Source of the DNA: Phycisphaeraceae bacterium | GTDB lineage: Bacteria; Planctomycetota; Phycisphaerae; Phycisphaerales; Phycisphaeraceae | Length of the DNA stretch: 32,382 bases | Assembly (NCBI GenBank): GCA_020849625.1 | Contig: JADLFV010000053.1 | Coordinates: 1-32,382, forward strand | Direction: 5' to 3' | In this document: positions 10,022 to 17,601 of the stretch, one piece after another | How the letters are laid out: the number at the start of each line of letters is the position of its first letter | Position numbering within the stretch: position 1 is the first letter of the stretch | Position numbers and translations under genes: made by a program | The notes under the pieces: generated by a model | What the model was told of the DNA's origin: nothing | Database searches by the model: none | What the model saw: only the letters and a program-made list of their open reading frames with translations

Positions 10022-10936
10022 TCAACACCGAGTCTCTCCAGCTCGGCGATGTCCGCCTGAAAACACGCTCAGCGCACCTGCCAGCATCAGCACGACCGAG
10101 GCCGGCTCGGGCACCAGCGAGGCGATTTCCGTGGGCGTCAGGACTGAGTTCCAGATCGCCAGGTCATCCACGCTGCCGCCTTCGTTGAGTTGCCCATCAT
10201 AGCGCCCGCTGAGGTTGAAGGGCGAGCTTTGCGCAGACAAGTCCCAGTCGCTGGCGCCGGCCAGGCCGGGGTTGGTCGTGGTCATCGCCGCCAAATCGCC
10301 ATCGACGTAGATGCGGAAGCCGCGGGTGGCATCGAGTTCGTCATAATCGAAGGTCATGGCGACGTGATGCCAGTCGGTGTCGGTGATGAAGTGGTCGGTG
10401 GTATCGACGATGATGCGGGCCTCGGCGGCGGTCATGGGCAAGACCGGGGTGTTGTCGTAGCGCCAGATGGCCGAGAGTTTGCCGGTGTTGGCGCTGATGT
10501 CGAACGACCAGCCGCGCAGGTCGGTGCTGCCGGAGCCTCCGGGCACGTTGCGGATCACCTTGGAGACGATGTAGAAGCGGTCGCCGACGTTGGACAGCTT
10601 GACCCATGCGGCGACGGTCCAGGGCGTGTCGCGGGTGACGTTGAGGATCGAGTCATCGCTGGTCGTGCCGGTGGTGGTGAGGATGACCGGGTCGGGCAGT
10701 TGCAGGCCGTTGCCGACGCCGTTGGCGCCGGTGATGAGATTGGCTGTGCCCCCGGCGGCGACCAGATGAACACCGTTGGGCCCGGAGTCGGTGACTTCGC
10801 CGCCCGATCCGAGCGTCTCGAAGTCATAATGCACCAGGGCGCTGTTGTAGAGCGTACTGGCAGAAACCGTGGTGACCATCACCGCGGACGCCGCCGCACA
10901 TGCCAGTTTTTGGATGATTCCTTGCTGCACTTTCAT
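10022..10936 (-). CDS. LamG-like PEP-CTERM protein without dockerin
   Basis: The product is 304 aa. It has a signal sequence, then a LamG-like jelly roll (HYDFETLGSGG, VAAWVKLSNVGDRF, WHHVAMTFDYDE, FRIYVDGDL). It runs directly into a PEP-CTERM tail (275-304; VPEPASVVLMLAG, then a basic end). The ATG at 10936 is preceded by a strong GGAGGA site; the longer frame start is unsupported. It is the tandem paralogue of 8806-9942 but has no dockerin module between LamG and tail. It follows the GntR regulator stop by only 74 bp on the same strand, so it may be transcribed from the regulator promoter. A 22-nt segment around its stop codon is almost the same as the one at the stop of the unrelated PEP-CTERM gene at 28288-29412. 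Confidence 0.87.
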   Translation of the reverse strand: MKVQQGIIQKLACAAASAVMVTTVSASTLYNSALVHYDFETLGSGGEVTDSGPNGVHLVAAGGTANLITGANGVGNGLQLPDPVILTTTGTTSDDSILNVTRDTPWTVAAWVKLSNVGDRFYIVSKVIRNVPGGSGSTDLRGWSFDISANTGKLSAIWRYDNTPVLPMTAAEARIIVDTTDHFITDTDWHHVAMTFDYDELDATRGFRIYVDGDLAAMTTTNPGLAGASDWDLSAQSSPFNLSGRYDGQLNEGGSVDDLAIWNSVLTPTEIASLVPEPASVVLMLAGALSVFSGGHRRAGETRC

Positions 10937-11010
10937 TTTTTCCTCCAGTTGATAAAAAACAAAGTCACTCATTTCGCCGCCGGCACGTGCCGACGGAACA
11001 TGCATGCGGA

Positions 11011-11844
11011 TTAATCGCGCTCCTGAAGCTGGGTGATCTCGCGTTCCAGTTTGGTCAGTGAACCATCTCGATCGAGCAGGCCGCCCATGTCCAGGCGGCG
11101 CTGCATGTCATCACGGCGCAGGGCGATCCGGCGGCCGCCGCGAATGTGCTTCCGCATCAGCCGACCGGCCTGAATGGCGTCCCGCTGTTCAATGGCCTCC
11201 AGGATCGCCACGTGCTCGCGCAGGGGAACCTCCAGATGCTGAAGCCGAAGCCGCGACACCTTGTGTCCGAAGATACGCGTCATCAGGCGCAGCCCGCTGA
11301 CCATCTTGATCGCCATGCGATTGCCAGCCCGGCCGAGCACCGCCAGGTGGAAGGAGGCGTCCGCCATCGTCCACTGCTCATACAGGCGGTCCGCTTCGTC
11401 AGGATTACGGCACTGTCCGATGCGCTCGTTGATCCGTTTCATCAGCGCGATCGATTGATGCATCTGGTCGAGGTGAATGCTGCCGATGACCGACGCCGCC
11501 CGACGGGCTGAGTGCGATTCAAGCAGCTCGCGCAGCTCGTAAATCTCTGCGATCTCATCGCGATCGGGATTGACCACGAAGGTGCCGATGCCCGGCCGAT
11601 GCTCCAGCAGTCCTTCGCCCGCCAGTTGCGTGACGGCTTCGCGTACGGGGATGGCGCTCATGCCCAGCGTCTGGGCCAGCTTGCGATTGGAAATACGGAC
11701 GCCGCGCTGCAGTTGCTGGGTTTCAATGCGGTGTCGGATTTGGGCGTAAGCCTGCTCTTTGAGCGTGGCCGTTGAAGATGACAACCGCACCGCATGGCGG
11801 GCCGAGGTTGCAACAGTCGCGTGGGTCGCAGGGGTGGTCATCAT
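11011..11844 (-). CDS. GntR-family (FCD subfamily) transcription regulator 1
   Basis: The product is 277 aa. A winged helix-turn-helix lies at about 30-90 with recognition region LGMSAIPVREA (60-70) and wing RPGIGTFV. The C-terminal helical FCD domain shows the metal/ligand motif DASFH (162-166) plus later His residues (REHVAILEAI, LMRKHI). FCD regulators usually respond to small organic or sugar acids. It is divergent from the aldolase/GH63 operon and directly upstream of the LamG genes, so it probably controls both. Its DNA-binding residues are nearly identical to those of regulator 2 at 15232-16023. A good sigma70-type promoter lies at 11896-11923. Start 11844 (ATG-ATG) lacks a strong ribosome site. 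Confidence 0.92.
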   Translation of the reverse strand: MMTTPATHATVATSARHAVRLSSSTATLKEQAYAQIRHRIETQQLQRGVRISNRKLAQTLGMSAIPVREAVTQLAGEGLLEHRPGIGTFVVNPDRDEIAEIYELRELLESHSARRAASVIGSIHLDQMHQSIALMKRINERIGQCRNPDEADRLYEQWTMADASFHLAVLGRAGNRMAIKMVSGLRLMTRIFGHKVSRLRLQHLEVPLREHVAILEAIEQRDAIQAGRLMRKHIRGGRRIALRRDDMQRRLDMGGLLDRDGSLTKLEREITQLQERD

Positions 11845-11895
11845 TCCGATCTTTTTACTTGAGGTGAACCAGACAGTTGAACCGAACTGGTATCA

Positions 11896-11923
11896 ATGAT
11901 ATTGCATTTAATGAATCTGTCAA
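11896..11923 (-). promoter_or_regulatory. Promoter of GntR regulator 1
   Basis: On the minus strand, TTGACA (11918-11923) and TATCAT (11896-11901) are spaced by 16 nt. An odd palindrome, TATCA-A-TGATA (11891-11901), overlaps the -10 and could be an operator. The predicted leader is about 45 nt. Confidence 0.6.
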
Positions 11924-11934
11924 GAGATAATGTC

Positions 11935-12009
11935 ATACGATACAATAAAATACTTATTAATAGTTGATAATACATTATTTACAAATTTTTATATGTCACA
12001 TATACGATA
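11935..12009. promoter_or_regulatory. Candidate operator pair in the divergent region
   Basis: The 8-mer ATACGATA occurs twice, at 11935-11942 and 12002-12009, 67 bp apart in an AT-rich stretch unlike the GC-rich surroundings. The second copy ends 9 bp before the -35 of the aldolase promoter and the first lies 11 bp upstream of the -35 of the regulator promoter. They could be sites for GntR regulator 1; this rests on position and repetition only. Confidence 0.3.
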
Positions 12010-12018
12010 TATCATTTA

Positions 12019-12047
12019 TTGACATCAGCCATGTGATGTGGTACTAT
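12019..12047 (+). promoter_or_regulatory. Promoter of the aldolase/GH63 operon
   Basis: TTGACA (12019-12024), a 17-nt spacer, then TACTAT (12042-12047). The predicted leader to the ATG at 12120 is about 65 nt. It is divergent from the regulator promoter. Confidence 0.55.
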
Positions 12048-12119
12048 CACCCACAGTAAACAGACCTTGTGATCGCACTCCAGATAAGACAGATCACCGA
12101 TGCGGGGTATCACAGAAAC

Positions 12120-13130
12120 ATGGAAATGAACGATTGCAACAGGTTGTATGTCGCTCCTCTGTCGCCGATGTCCACGGACATGTGTTTGAATCTCGACGCG
12201 GTCGAGGCTCAGGCTGCTTGTCTGTTGAACCGCGGCGCGGAGGGCTTTTACCTGTGCGGAGGCACCGGCGAAGGCGTGCTGTTGACGCTCGAGGAGCGCA
12301 TGGCCCTGGTTGAACGCTGGGTGCGGGTGGTGGGGCGTTCGGCGCCCATCATCGTCCACGTCGGCCACACCTGCCTCGACGATGCCTGCACGCTGGCTCG
12401 ACATGCCGCCCGGTTCAACGTGGCTGGTTTCTCGACCGTCGGCCCGATGTATCAATCAGTACCCGTGCGCGATATCGAAGCGCTGGTCCGCTGGTCCGCT
12501 TCCATCGCCGAAGCGGCGCCCGAATTGCCGTTCTTCTACTATCACCTGGGACAGGTGGCGGGTCTTGCCCGCGTCAACATCGTCGAGTACCTCCAACGCG
12601 CGATCGAATGTATCCCCAACTTCGCGGGCCTCAAGTTCACCCATGACAATCTGATGGACTACAGCCGCTGTCTGCGCCTGGCGGATGGAACGCATGCGGT
12701 GCTGTATGGGCGCGACGAGATGATGTTGTCCGCACTCAGTTGCGGCGCGCGGGGATTTGTGGGTGGCACGTTCAATCTGACTTCACCGCTGGGGCGGCAG
12801 ATCGTGGATGCTTATCACTATGGTCGGCATCCGGATGCCCGCCAGGCGCAGGCCACGCTGCAGAACCTGGTCGCGGTGTTCCAGCGCTATGGCGGCCTGC
12901 CGGCGGTGAAGGCGTCCTTGAGATTGCTCGGCCTGGCCCTTGGTCCCTGTCGCCAGCCCTGGACCAATCCCGATCCGGATCAGACAAAGAATCTGTTGCG
13001 TGAAATTGAAAACGTCTGGTCGCAACTGGCCGAACTGCCGGACACGGCGGGCACACGGGACCACGCAACGCTGGAACCTCGCGTGAACGTGAGATCGGAT
13101 TCGATGTCTTTACACGGGACTTCACGCTGA
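12120..13130 (+). CDS. N-acetylneuraminate lyase-like aldolase 1 (DapA/NanA superfamily)
   Basis: The product is 336 aa, a TIM-barrel class I aldolase. Seen are the keto-acid binding motif CGGTGEG (46-52), the tyrosine region LPFFYYH (136-142) and the Schiff-base lysine K172 in AGLKFTHDNL. The YYH and GLKF contexts resemble N-acetylneuraminate lyases (animal NPL type) more than dihydrodipicolinate synthase. It would cleave a 2-keto-3-deoxy sugar acid to pyruvate and an aldehyde sugar. The ATG at 12120 gives the same N-terminal length as the paralogue at 30819; an earlier GTG at 12069 is possible, and no strong ribosome site marks either. Its stop overlaps the next start by one base (TGATG), so the two are co-translated. 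The C-terminus is about 20 aa longer than in the paralogue. Confidence 0.83.
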   Translation: MEMNDCNRLYVAPLSPMSTDMCLNLDAVEAQAACLLNRGAEGFYLCGGTGEGVLLTLEERMALVERWVRVVGRSAPIIVHVGHTCLDDACTLARHAARFNVAGFSTVGPMYQSVPVRDIEALVRWSASIAEAAPELPFFYYHLGQVAGLARVNIVEYLQRAIECIPNFAGLKFTHDNLMDYSRCLRLADGTHAVLYGRDEMMLSALSCGARGFVGGTFNLTSPLGRQIVDAYHYGRHPDARQAQATLQNLVAVFQRYGGLPAVKASLRLLGLALGPCRQPWTNPDPDQTKNLLREIENVWSQLAELPDTAGTRDHATLEPRVNVRSDSMSLHGTSR

Positions 13131-15082
13131 TGAGTCTGCTCAGTGAATGTCTGCAAACCGCCGACGGCATGCAGGGCGCACTGGCCCGCGGCTGGAACAC
13201 GTGGGATACGCGCAGCGTGTTGCGGCACGTCCTGTTGCCGCAGGGCCTGGGCGTCACATTCGGTTTCGCTGCTCCTGACAAGCTGGTCTGGATGCACGGC
13301 GACGTATTTCCCGGCCGGGTGTCCGTCGGCCGCACGCACGGCACCAAGCTCACCAGCATGGATAAGAAGCTGCCGGTGGGCGACACGGTGGACGTGCTGC
13401 CGGGACGTCATGCCTACGACGGCAGCTACACGCAGCTTGAAGTCAATCTCCGCGGCGCGCGCTTCGACGTGCAGACCGCAGCCGAAGGCGACGACTGGTG
13501 CGCGGTGGTGCGCCCCTTGCAGCAGGAACCCTGGAAACGAATTCTGACGGTTCGCGCCGACATGCTGTGGAATCGGTCCGGCCTGGTGGTGCAGCCGAAT
13601 CGCAAGCAGTTGACAGCCATCATGGCGGGCAAGCCTCTGCAGATTTATACCGACGGTCAGCCCTGCGAGGATCCCAACCTGCCGGAGCGCTCGCCTTACC
13701 TGGCCCTGCGGCTGGACCGGCCGGTGGTGATCAGCGCCAACCGGATGATCAGGCTCGACGAGGCGGAGCGCATGATCGCCGCGGCCGCTGCATGTCTTGC
13801 CCGATCGCACGAAGCCCGCGGTCCGCTGCGCGAGGCGCACGAGGCGATGCAGAGCTGCCTGGCTTGGAACGTGATCTACGAACCGAAACACAAGCGGGTC
13901 ATCTGCACTGTGGCCCGGGACTGGAACTGTTTCCGAGGCGGCTATGCCGTGTTCTGCTGGGACGGCTTTTTCATGTCGTGGATGATCGGGCTCGACCAGC
14001 CGACCCTCGGCTATGCCAACGCCCTGGAGATGTTCCGCGAGATGATCGACGAGTCATTCGTCGCCAACATCGTGCAGGGCACCGGGCGCCAGTCGCGCGA
14101 TCGCTCGCAGCCGCCGGTCGGCAGCCTGGCTTTGCTGCAGATGCACCGGCTGCATCCTGATGAGCAGGCGCTGCGGGCGGCCTGGCAGCCATTGCTGGCA
14201 TGGAACCGCTGGTGGCACCAAACACGCCGCAACAGAAAAGGCACGATTTCCTTGGGTTCCAATCCATGCCGGCCGTGCATCGGCGACCCGGCGGAGTTCG
14301 TTCAGCCTCACACCGCCGCCGGGGCTGCCCTGGAATCGGGCCTTGATAATTCACCCGTGTACGATGCCGCGCCTTATGACACCGCCACGCATCTGATGCT
14401 GGTCGAAGACGTCGGCCTGACTTCGCTGTACGTGATGGACTGTGAATCGCTGGCCGAGATCGCCCAGGCGCTCGGCCAGCACGAGGAAGCCGCCGAGCTT
14501 GCGGCGCGGGCGGAACAGTATCGCCAGGCGCTGCGCCAGCTCTGGTGCGACCCGCAGGGCATCTTTCTGAATCGGCGATTGGATGATGATCGCTGGCTGT
14601 CGTCCATGACACTGACCAGCTTCTATCCGATGCTGGCGGGAGCAGCCGACGAGCAGCAGGTCGAGCGTATGCTGCGCGAGCACCTGTTGAATCCTGACCG
14701 CTTCGATGGCCGCTGGCTCGTGCCGGCCGTGCCGCGCAGCGATTCGTCGTTCGCTGAGCAGTTGTATCTGCGCGGGCGGATCTGGCCGCCGCTGAACTTC
14801 CTGGTCTATCTGGGCCTGCATCGCTACGGGCGCAGCCAGGCGTGCCGCAGAATCGCGGACAGTTCACTCGAGTTGCTGGTGAGCAACTGGAGAAAGGAAC
14901 GGGTGGTGGCGGAAAATTACTCAGCTATGGATGGGACGGGGGGACGCAGCGAGCACTCGCATCCTCTGCACGGCTGGGGCGGTCTGCTGGCGATGCCGGC
15001 CCTGATCGAACAGGCCCTTGCTTCGCCCGCATCACCCGCATCACTCACGCCGCGCGATACCGCAATGGTCGGTTCATCCTGA
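13130..15082 (+). CDS. GH63-like (alpha/alpha)6-barrel glycosidase 1, cytoplasmic
   Basis: The product is 650 aa with no signal peptide. An N-terminal beta domain (to about 210) precedes a helical barrel with clan GH-G (GH63/GH37, including mannosyl/glucosylglycerate hydrolase) hallmarks: FCWDGFF (275-281), ESGLDNS (402-408, D406 probable general acid), RIWPPLNFLVYLG (550-562) and ENYSAMDGTGG (595-605, E595 probable general base). It probably hydrolyses an alpha-glycoside of a small imported oligosaccharide or glycosylated acid; the exact substrate is unknown. Its ATG overlaps the aldolase stop (TGATG), indicating translational coupling. A close paralogue with every motif conserved lies at 17602-19536 on the other strand. 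Two hairpins follow the stop codon. Confidence 0.83.
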   Translation: MSLLSECLQTADGMQGALARGWNTWDTRSVLRHVLLPQGLGVTFGFAAPDKLVWMHGDVFPGRVSVGRTHGTKLTSMDKKLPVGDTVDVLPGRHAYDGSYTQLEVNLRGARFDVQTAAEGDDWCAVVRPLQQEPWKRILTVRADMLWNRSGLVVQPNRKQLTAIMAGKPLQIYTDGQPCEDPNLPERSPYLALRLDRPVVISANRMIRLDEAERMIAAAAACLARSHEARGPLREAHEAMQSCLAWNVIYEPKHKRVICTVARDWNCFRGGYAVFCWDGFFMSWMIGLDQPTLGYANALEMFREMIDESFVANIVQGTGRQSRDRSQPPVGSLALLQMHRLHPDEQALRAAWQPLLAWNRWWHQTRRNRKGTISLGSNPCRPCIGDPAEFVQPHTAAGAALESGLDNSPVYDAAPYDTATHLMLVEDVGLTSLYVMDCESLAEIAQALGQHEEAAELAARAEQYRQALRQLWCDPQGIFLNRRLDDDRWLSSMTLTSFYPMLAGAADEQQVERMLREHLLNPDRFDGRWLVPAVPRSDSSFAEQLYLRGRIWPPLNFLVYLGLHRYGRSQACRRIADSSLELLVSNWRKERVVAENYSAMDGTGGRSEHSHPLHGWGGLLAMPALIEQALASPASPASLTPRDTAMVGSS

Positions 15083-15099
15083 TCACCACGCGCTCAAAG

Positions 15100-15174
15100 C
15101 CCGGCAACTTCCGTTGCCGGGTCCGCCCTGGTTCTGTTGGATGCTGTTGCAGTTGGACGGGCGGTGAACCGCCC
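15100..15174 (+). terminator. Two hairpins after the aldolase/GH63 operon
   Basis: CCCGGCAAC-TTCC-GTTGCCGGG (15100-15121) is a perfect 9-bp stem. GGGCGGT-GA-ACCGCCC (15159-15174) is a perfect 7-bp stem. Neither has a strong T run, but their position between convergent genes suits transcription ends in both directions. Confidence 0.5.
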
Positions 15175-15231
15175 TCAGCCGCTGATGCAGGTACGCCCCG
15201 GGGTGTTTCATAAACCATCGCGCACACGGGT

Positions 15232-16023
15232 TCAGATATTGCTCTCAATGTCGTGTGCGAGCTGCTCGATCTGCTGGTGCAGATCGCTGAGTTGAGCGTC
15301 GTCGGTGACGGTCGAATATTCCTCGTTGCGATGCTGTTGATCGTAGAATTTCAAGGCGCGAATGCGGCCGGCGTGGATGTGCCTGCGCATCAGGCGTCCC
15401 GCATTTTTGACGTCCCCGGCTTCAATCGCGGTCAGGATTTCTTCGTGAGCTTTGATGATGCCGTCGATATTCTTCACGCGGTCCGCATAGGCCCGCCGGC
15501 TGAAGACGCGCGACATCAGGCGCAGACCTGCCACCGTCTTCATCGCCAACTGGTTGCCGCAGCGGCGGAGCACCGCCATGTGAAAAGAGGAGTCCGCTTG
15601 CCCGCACTGGTCGTACAGCCGATCCCGTTTCTCCGGCGAAGGATCGCGCTCATATTGCTCTTTGATTTTGTACAGCAGATCGATGGCGTGGCGCATTTCG
15701 CTGGAGCCGTTGAAACCGGTCATCCGGGCGGCGCGGCGGGCGGCATAGGATTCGAGCACTTCGCGCAGCTCGTAGATGTCCTCGATCTCATAGCGGGTGG
15801 GGTCAGCCACAAACGTGCCGATGCCCGGCCGATGTTCCAGCAGGCCTTCGCTGACCAGTTGGGCGATCGCTTCCCGCACGGGAATCGCACTCATACCCAG
15901 GATTTTGGCCCTTTTGCGGTTTGAAATCCTCGTGCCTCGCTGCAGTTCGCCGATTTCGATCTGGCGGCGAATCTGGGCATACGCCCGCTCTTTCAGCGTG
16001 CTCGATGATGACGACTTGTTCAC
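15232..16023 (-). CDS. GntR-family (FCD subfamily) transcription regulator 2
   Basis: The product is 263 aa from a GTG start. The winged helix (about 9-75) has recognition region LGMSAIPVREA, identical to regulator 1, and wing RPGIGTFV. The FCD domain shows DSSFH, KAHEEILTAIEAGD and LMRRHI. I chose GTG 16023 because GGGAG stands 5 nt upstream; the longer frame starts with TTG at 16035 and has no ribosome site. The gene follows block C on the same strand but is separated by a terminator-like hairpin, and a TATAAT box lies just upstream, so it probably has its own promoter. Its identical DNA-reading residues suggest it shares operators with regulator 1. Confidence 0.9.
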   Translation of the reverse strand: MNKSSSSSTLKERAYAQIRRQIEIGELQRGTRISNRKRAKILGMSAIPVREAIAQLVSEGLLEHRPGIGTFVADPTRYEIEDIYELREVLESYAARRAARMTGFNGSSEMRHAIDLLYKIKEQYERDPSPEKRDRLYDQCGQADSSFHMAVLRRCGNQLAMKTVAGLRLMSRVFSRRAYADRVKNIDGIIKAHEEILTAIEAGDVKNAGRLMRRHIHAGRIRALKFYDQQHRNEEYSTVTDDAQLSDLHQQIEQLAHDIESNI

Positions 16024-16061
16024 GTGCGCTCCCAATGCAGGCCCTGGCTGGGCATCCCGCC

Positions 16062-16067
16062 ATTATA
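16062..16067 (-). promoter_or_regulatory. Probable -10 box of GntR regulator 2
   Basis: A perfect TATAAT on the minus strand, about 38 bp before the GTG start. No good -35 is seen at the usual distance, so an activator or another sigma contact may be needed. Confidence 0.4.
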
Positions 16068-16085
16068 ACCTTGTGTTGACCAAAG

Positions 16086-16107
16086 CCCGACCACTCCTGT
16101 GGCCGGG
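16086..16107 (-). terminator. Terminator-like hairpin at the end of block C
   Basis: On the minus strand, CCCGGCCAC-AGGA-GTGGTCGGG forms a 9-bp stem (one G:U pair) followed by CTTTGG. An adjacent perfect palindrome, CTCCCGATCGGGAG (16111-16124), is followed by a second copy of ATCGGGAG (16125-16132). It separates the propeller A gene from GntR regulator 2. Confidence 0.45.
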
Positions 16108-16158
16108 TATCTCCCGATCGGGAGATCGGGAGCTTTGAAGGATTTCTAACACGCGCGT

Positions 16159-17595
16159 TCAGTCGCTGGCTTTCACGATGCTGAAACCATACAGGTCCGC
16201 ATTGCGGAAGATGAAGCGCAAAGCGACTGGACCGGCCTGGGGCAGACGATCGTGCTCGCGCCAGGTCATGCGATGGCGCAGATTGTCCGTGGTCACGGCC
16301 GTGCAGTCATCGCGGGCATAACCCGGCCATACCTGTCCATTGCCATCCAACACCTCGACGGCCAGATCGCCGCGGGCGGCATCGGCGTTGACGATCAGGT
16401 TGTCGCCGTCAGCCTGCAGGGGCACGGTCTGCACCCGGCCTTGCGCCCAATGAGCGCGGAGGCTGACGAAACGGTCGCGTGGCCACTTGGCCAGGGCGAT
16501 GGTGCAGCGCTTGGGTGGAAAGGCCCCGCCGTGCGTGGTGTTGATCGCGGTGTAATAGAGCCACAACTCATCGCCGACCTCGATGGGATTGTTGGCGATG
16601 TGCAGAATGGTTCCGGCATCGTAGTCGTACGGGCCGTTGGGAATCACCGCTGTGCGCGGCATGGTGCGATGCCAAGTGCGCCCGTCGCGGCTGTGGATCA
16701 GTTGCACATCGATCGGGCCGTCGTAGGCGGATTGAAACTTGGGATGGTCCGGGATTGTGCCGGTGATGCGGAAGACGGTCAGGAAGCCGAGGTATTGCGA
16801 GCCGCAGGCGAAGCCGTTCCAGCCGTAGAACTCGGTGCGCTGATCGTTGCTGATGATCCACTGATCGTCCACCTCATCGGGCTGGATCATCAACTCGGGC
16901 GCGGACCAATCGACAAAGTTGCTGCTGGTGGTCAGCGAGCAGGTGCGCTTCTGCGTCACGTCCACCGGGTGCAGCTTGGGCGGCTGGGTGCGGATGTAGG
17001 CCAGGTATTGTCCGCTGACCGCGTCGCGGTTGACGGTGACCAGCTCGCTGCCGAAGTTGATGAGCTTGTCGCCATCGCGGTACATGGTCCAGTGGATGCC
17101 GTCAGCCGAGTATGCCCCAAGGTAAAACCGCCCCTTGCCGAAAAGTGCCTTGTAGCGCCTGGCGGGATCGGTTTCCCGGCGGTCCACGAAGACCGTGGAA
17201 TTGGAGACATCAGGCAGGACGATGTTGTTGTCGCGCGAGCCTTTGTATTCATGCAGGCCCAGGCTCGGCCGGGTCCAGTGAATGCCATCGTCCGACTCGG
17301 CGTAGCACAGGCCGGCCGAGTTGTACCACATGCGGAAGCGGCCGGTCTGCGGATCGCGATCCACTGTGCCGTAGATGTACACCCGGTTGTTTTCCCACGG
17401 ATGCGCCGGCTCCAGAACCGGTTGATCGAGCTTGTCCGCCTGGCGTATCACGCGCTCGACGTTTTCCGTCGAGGCCAGAATCAGATCGTCCACGAATAGT
17501 TCCGCGTCACCCCGCGTGTGGTAGATCGCCTGCGATTGAGCGAGCAGCGGGGCGGCCGACAGGATGAGCAGCAGCAGGGTGATCCGGTGTTTCAT
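16159..17595 (-). CDS. Secreted FVDD-type beta-propeller protein A, glycosidase-like
   Basis: The product is 478 aa. A signal peptide (MKHRITLLLLILSAAPLLAQS) is followed by AELFVDDLIL, a motif that in planctomycete proteins opens a GH43/GH32-like propeller. Asp-box-like turns recur: ESDDGIHW, YSADGIHW, HSRDGRTW. PWENNRVYIYGTVDRDP and RFRMWYNS are shared with two paralogues at 22620-24077 and 24091-25932. It has neither dockerin nor PEP-CTERM tail. The fold suggests exo-acting glycoside cleavage or glycan binding outside the cytoplasm, but I know of no member with a proven activity. It starts 6 bp after the GH63-2 stop, so it is in the same operon and is its last gene before the terminator-like hairpin. 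Confidence 0.72.
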   Translation of the reverse strand: MKHRITLLLLILSAAPLLAQSQAIYHTRGDAELFVDDLILASTENVERVIRQADKLDQPVLEPAHPWENNRVYIYGTVDRDPQTGRFRMWYNSAGLCYAESDDGIHWTRPSLGLHEYKGSRDNNIVLPDVSNSTVFVDRRETDPARRYKALFGKGRFYLGAYSADGIHWTMYRDGDKLINFGSELVTVNRDAVSGQYLAYIRTQPPKLHPVDVTQKRTCSLTTSSNFVDWSAPELMIQPDEVDDQWIISNDQRTEFYGWNGFACGSQYLGFLTVFRITGTIPDHPKFQSAYDGPIDVQLIHSRDGRTWHRTMPRTAVIPNGPYDYDAGTILHIANNPIEVGDELWLYYTAINTTHGGAFPPKRCTIALAKWPRDRFVSLRAHWAQGRVQTVPLQADGDNLIVNADAARGDLAVEVLDGNGQVWPGYARDDCTAVTTDNLRHRMTWREHDRLPQAGPVALRFIFRNADLYGFSIVKASD

Positions 17596-17601
17596 GGGCG
17601 T

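Noticed and set aside
16252..17499. Plus-strand frame of 415 codons opposite propeller A
   Set aside because: Antisense shadow without start signals or homologous motifs; the minus strand has signal peptide and paralogues.
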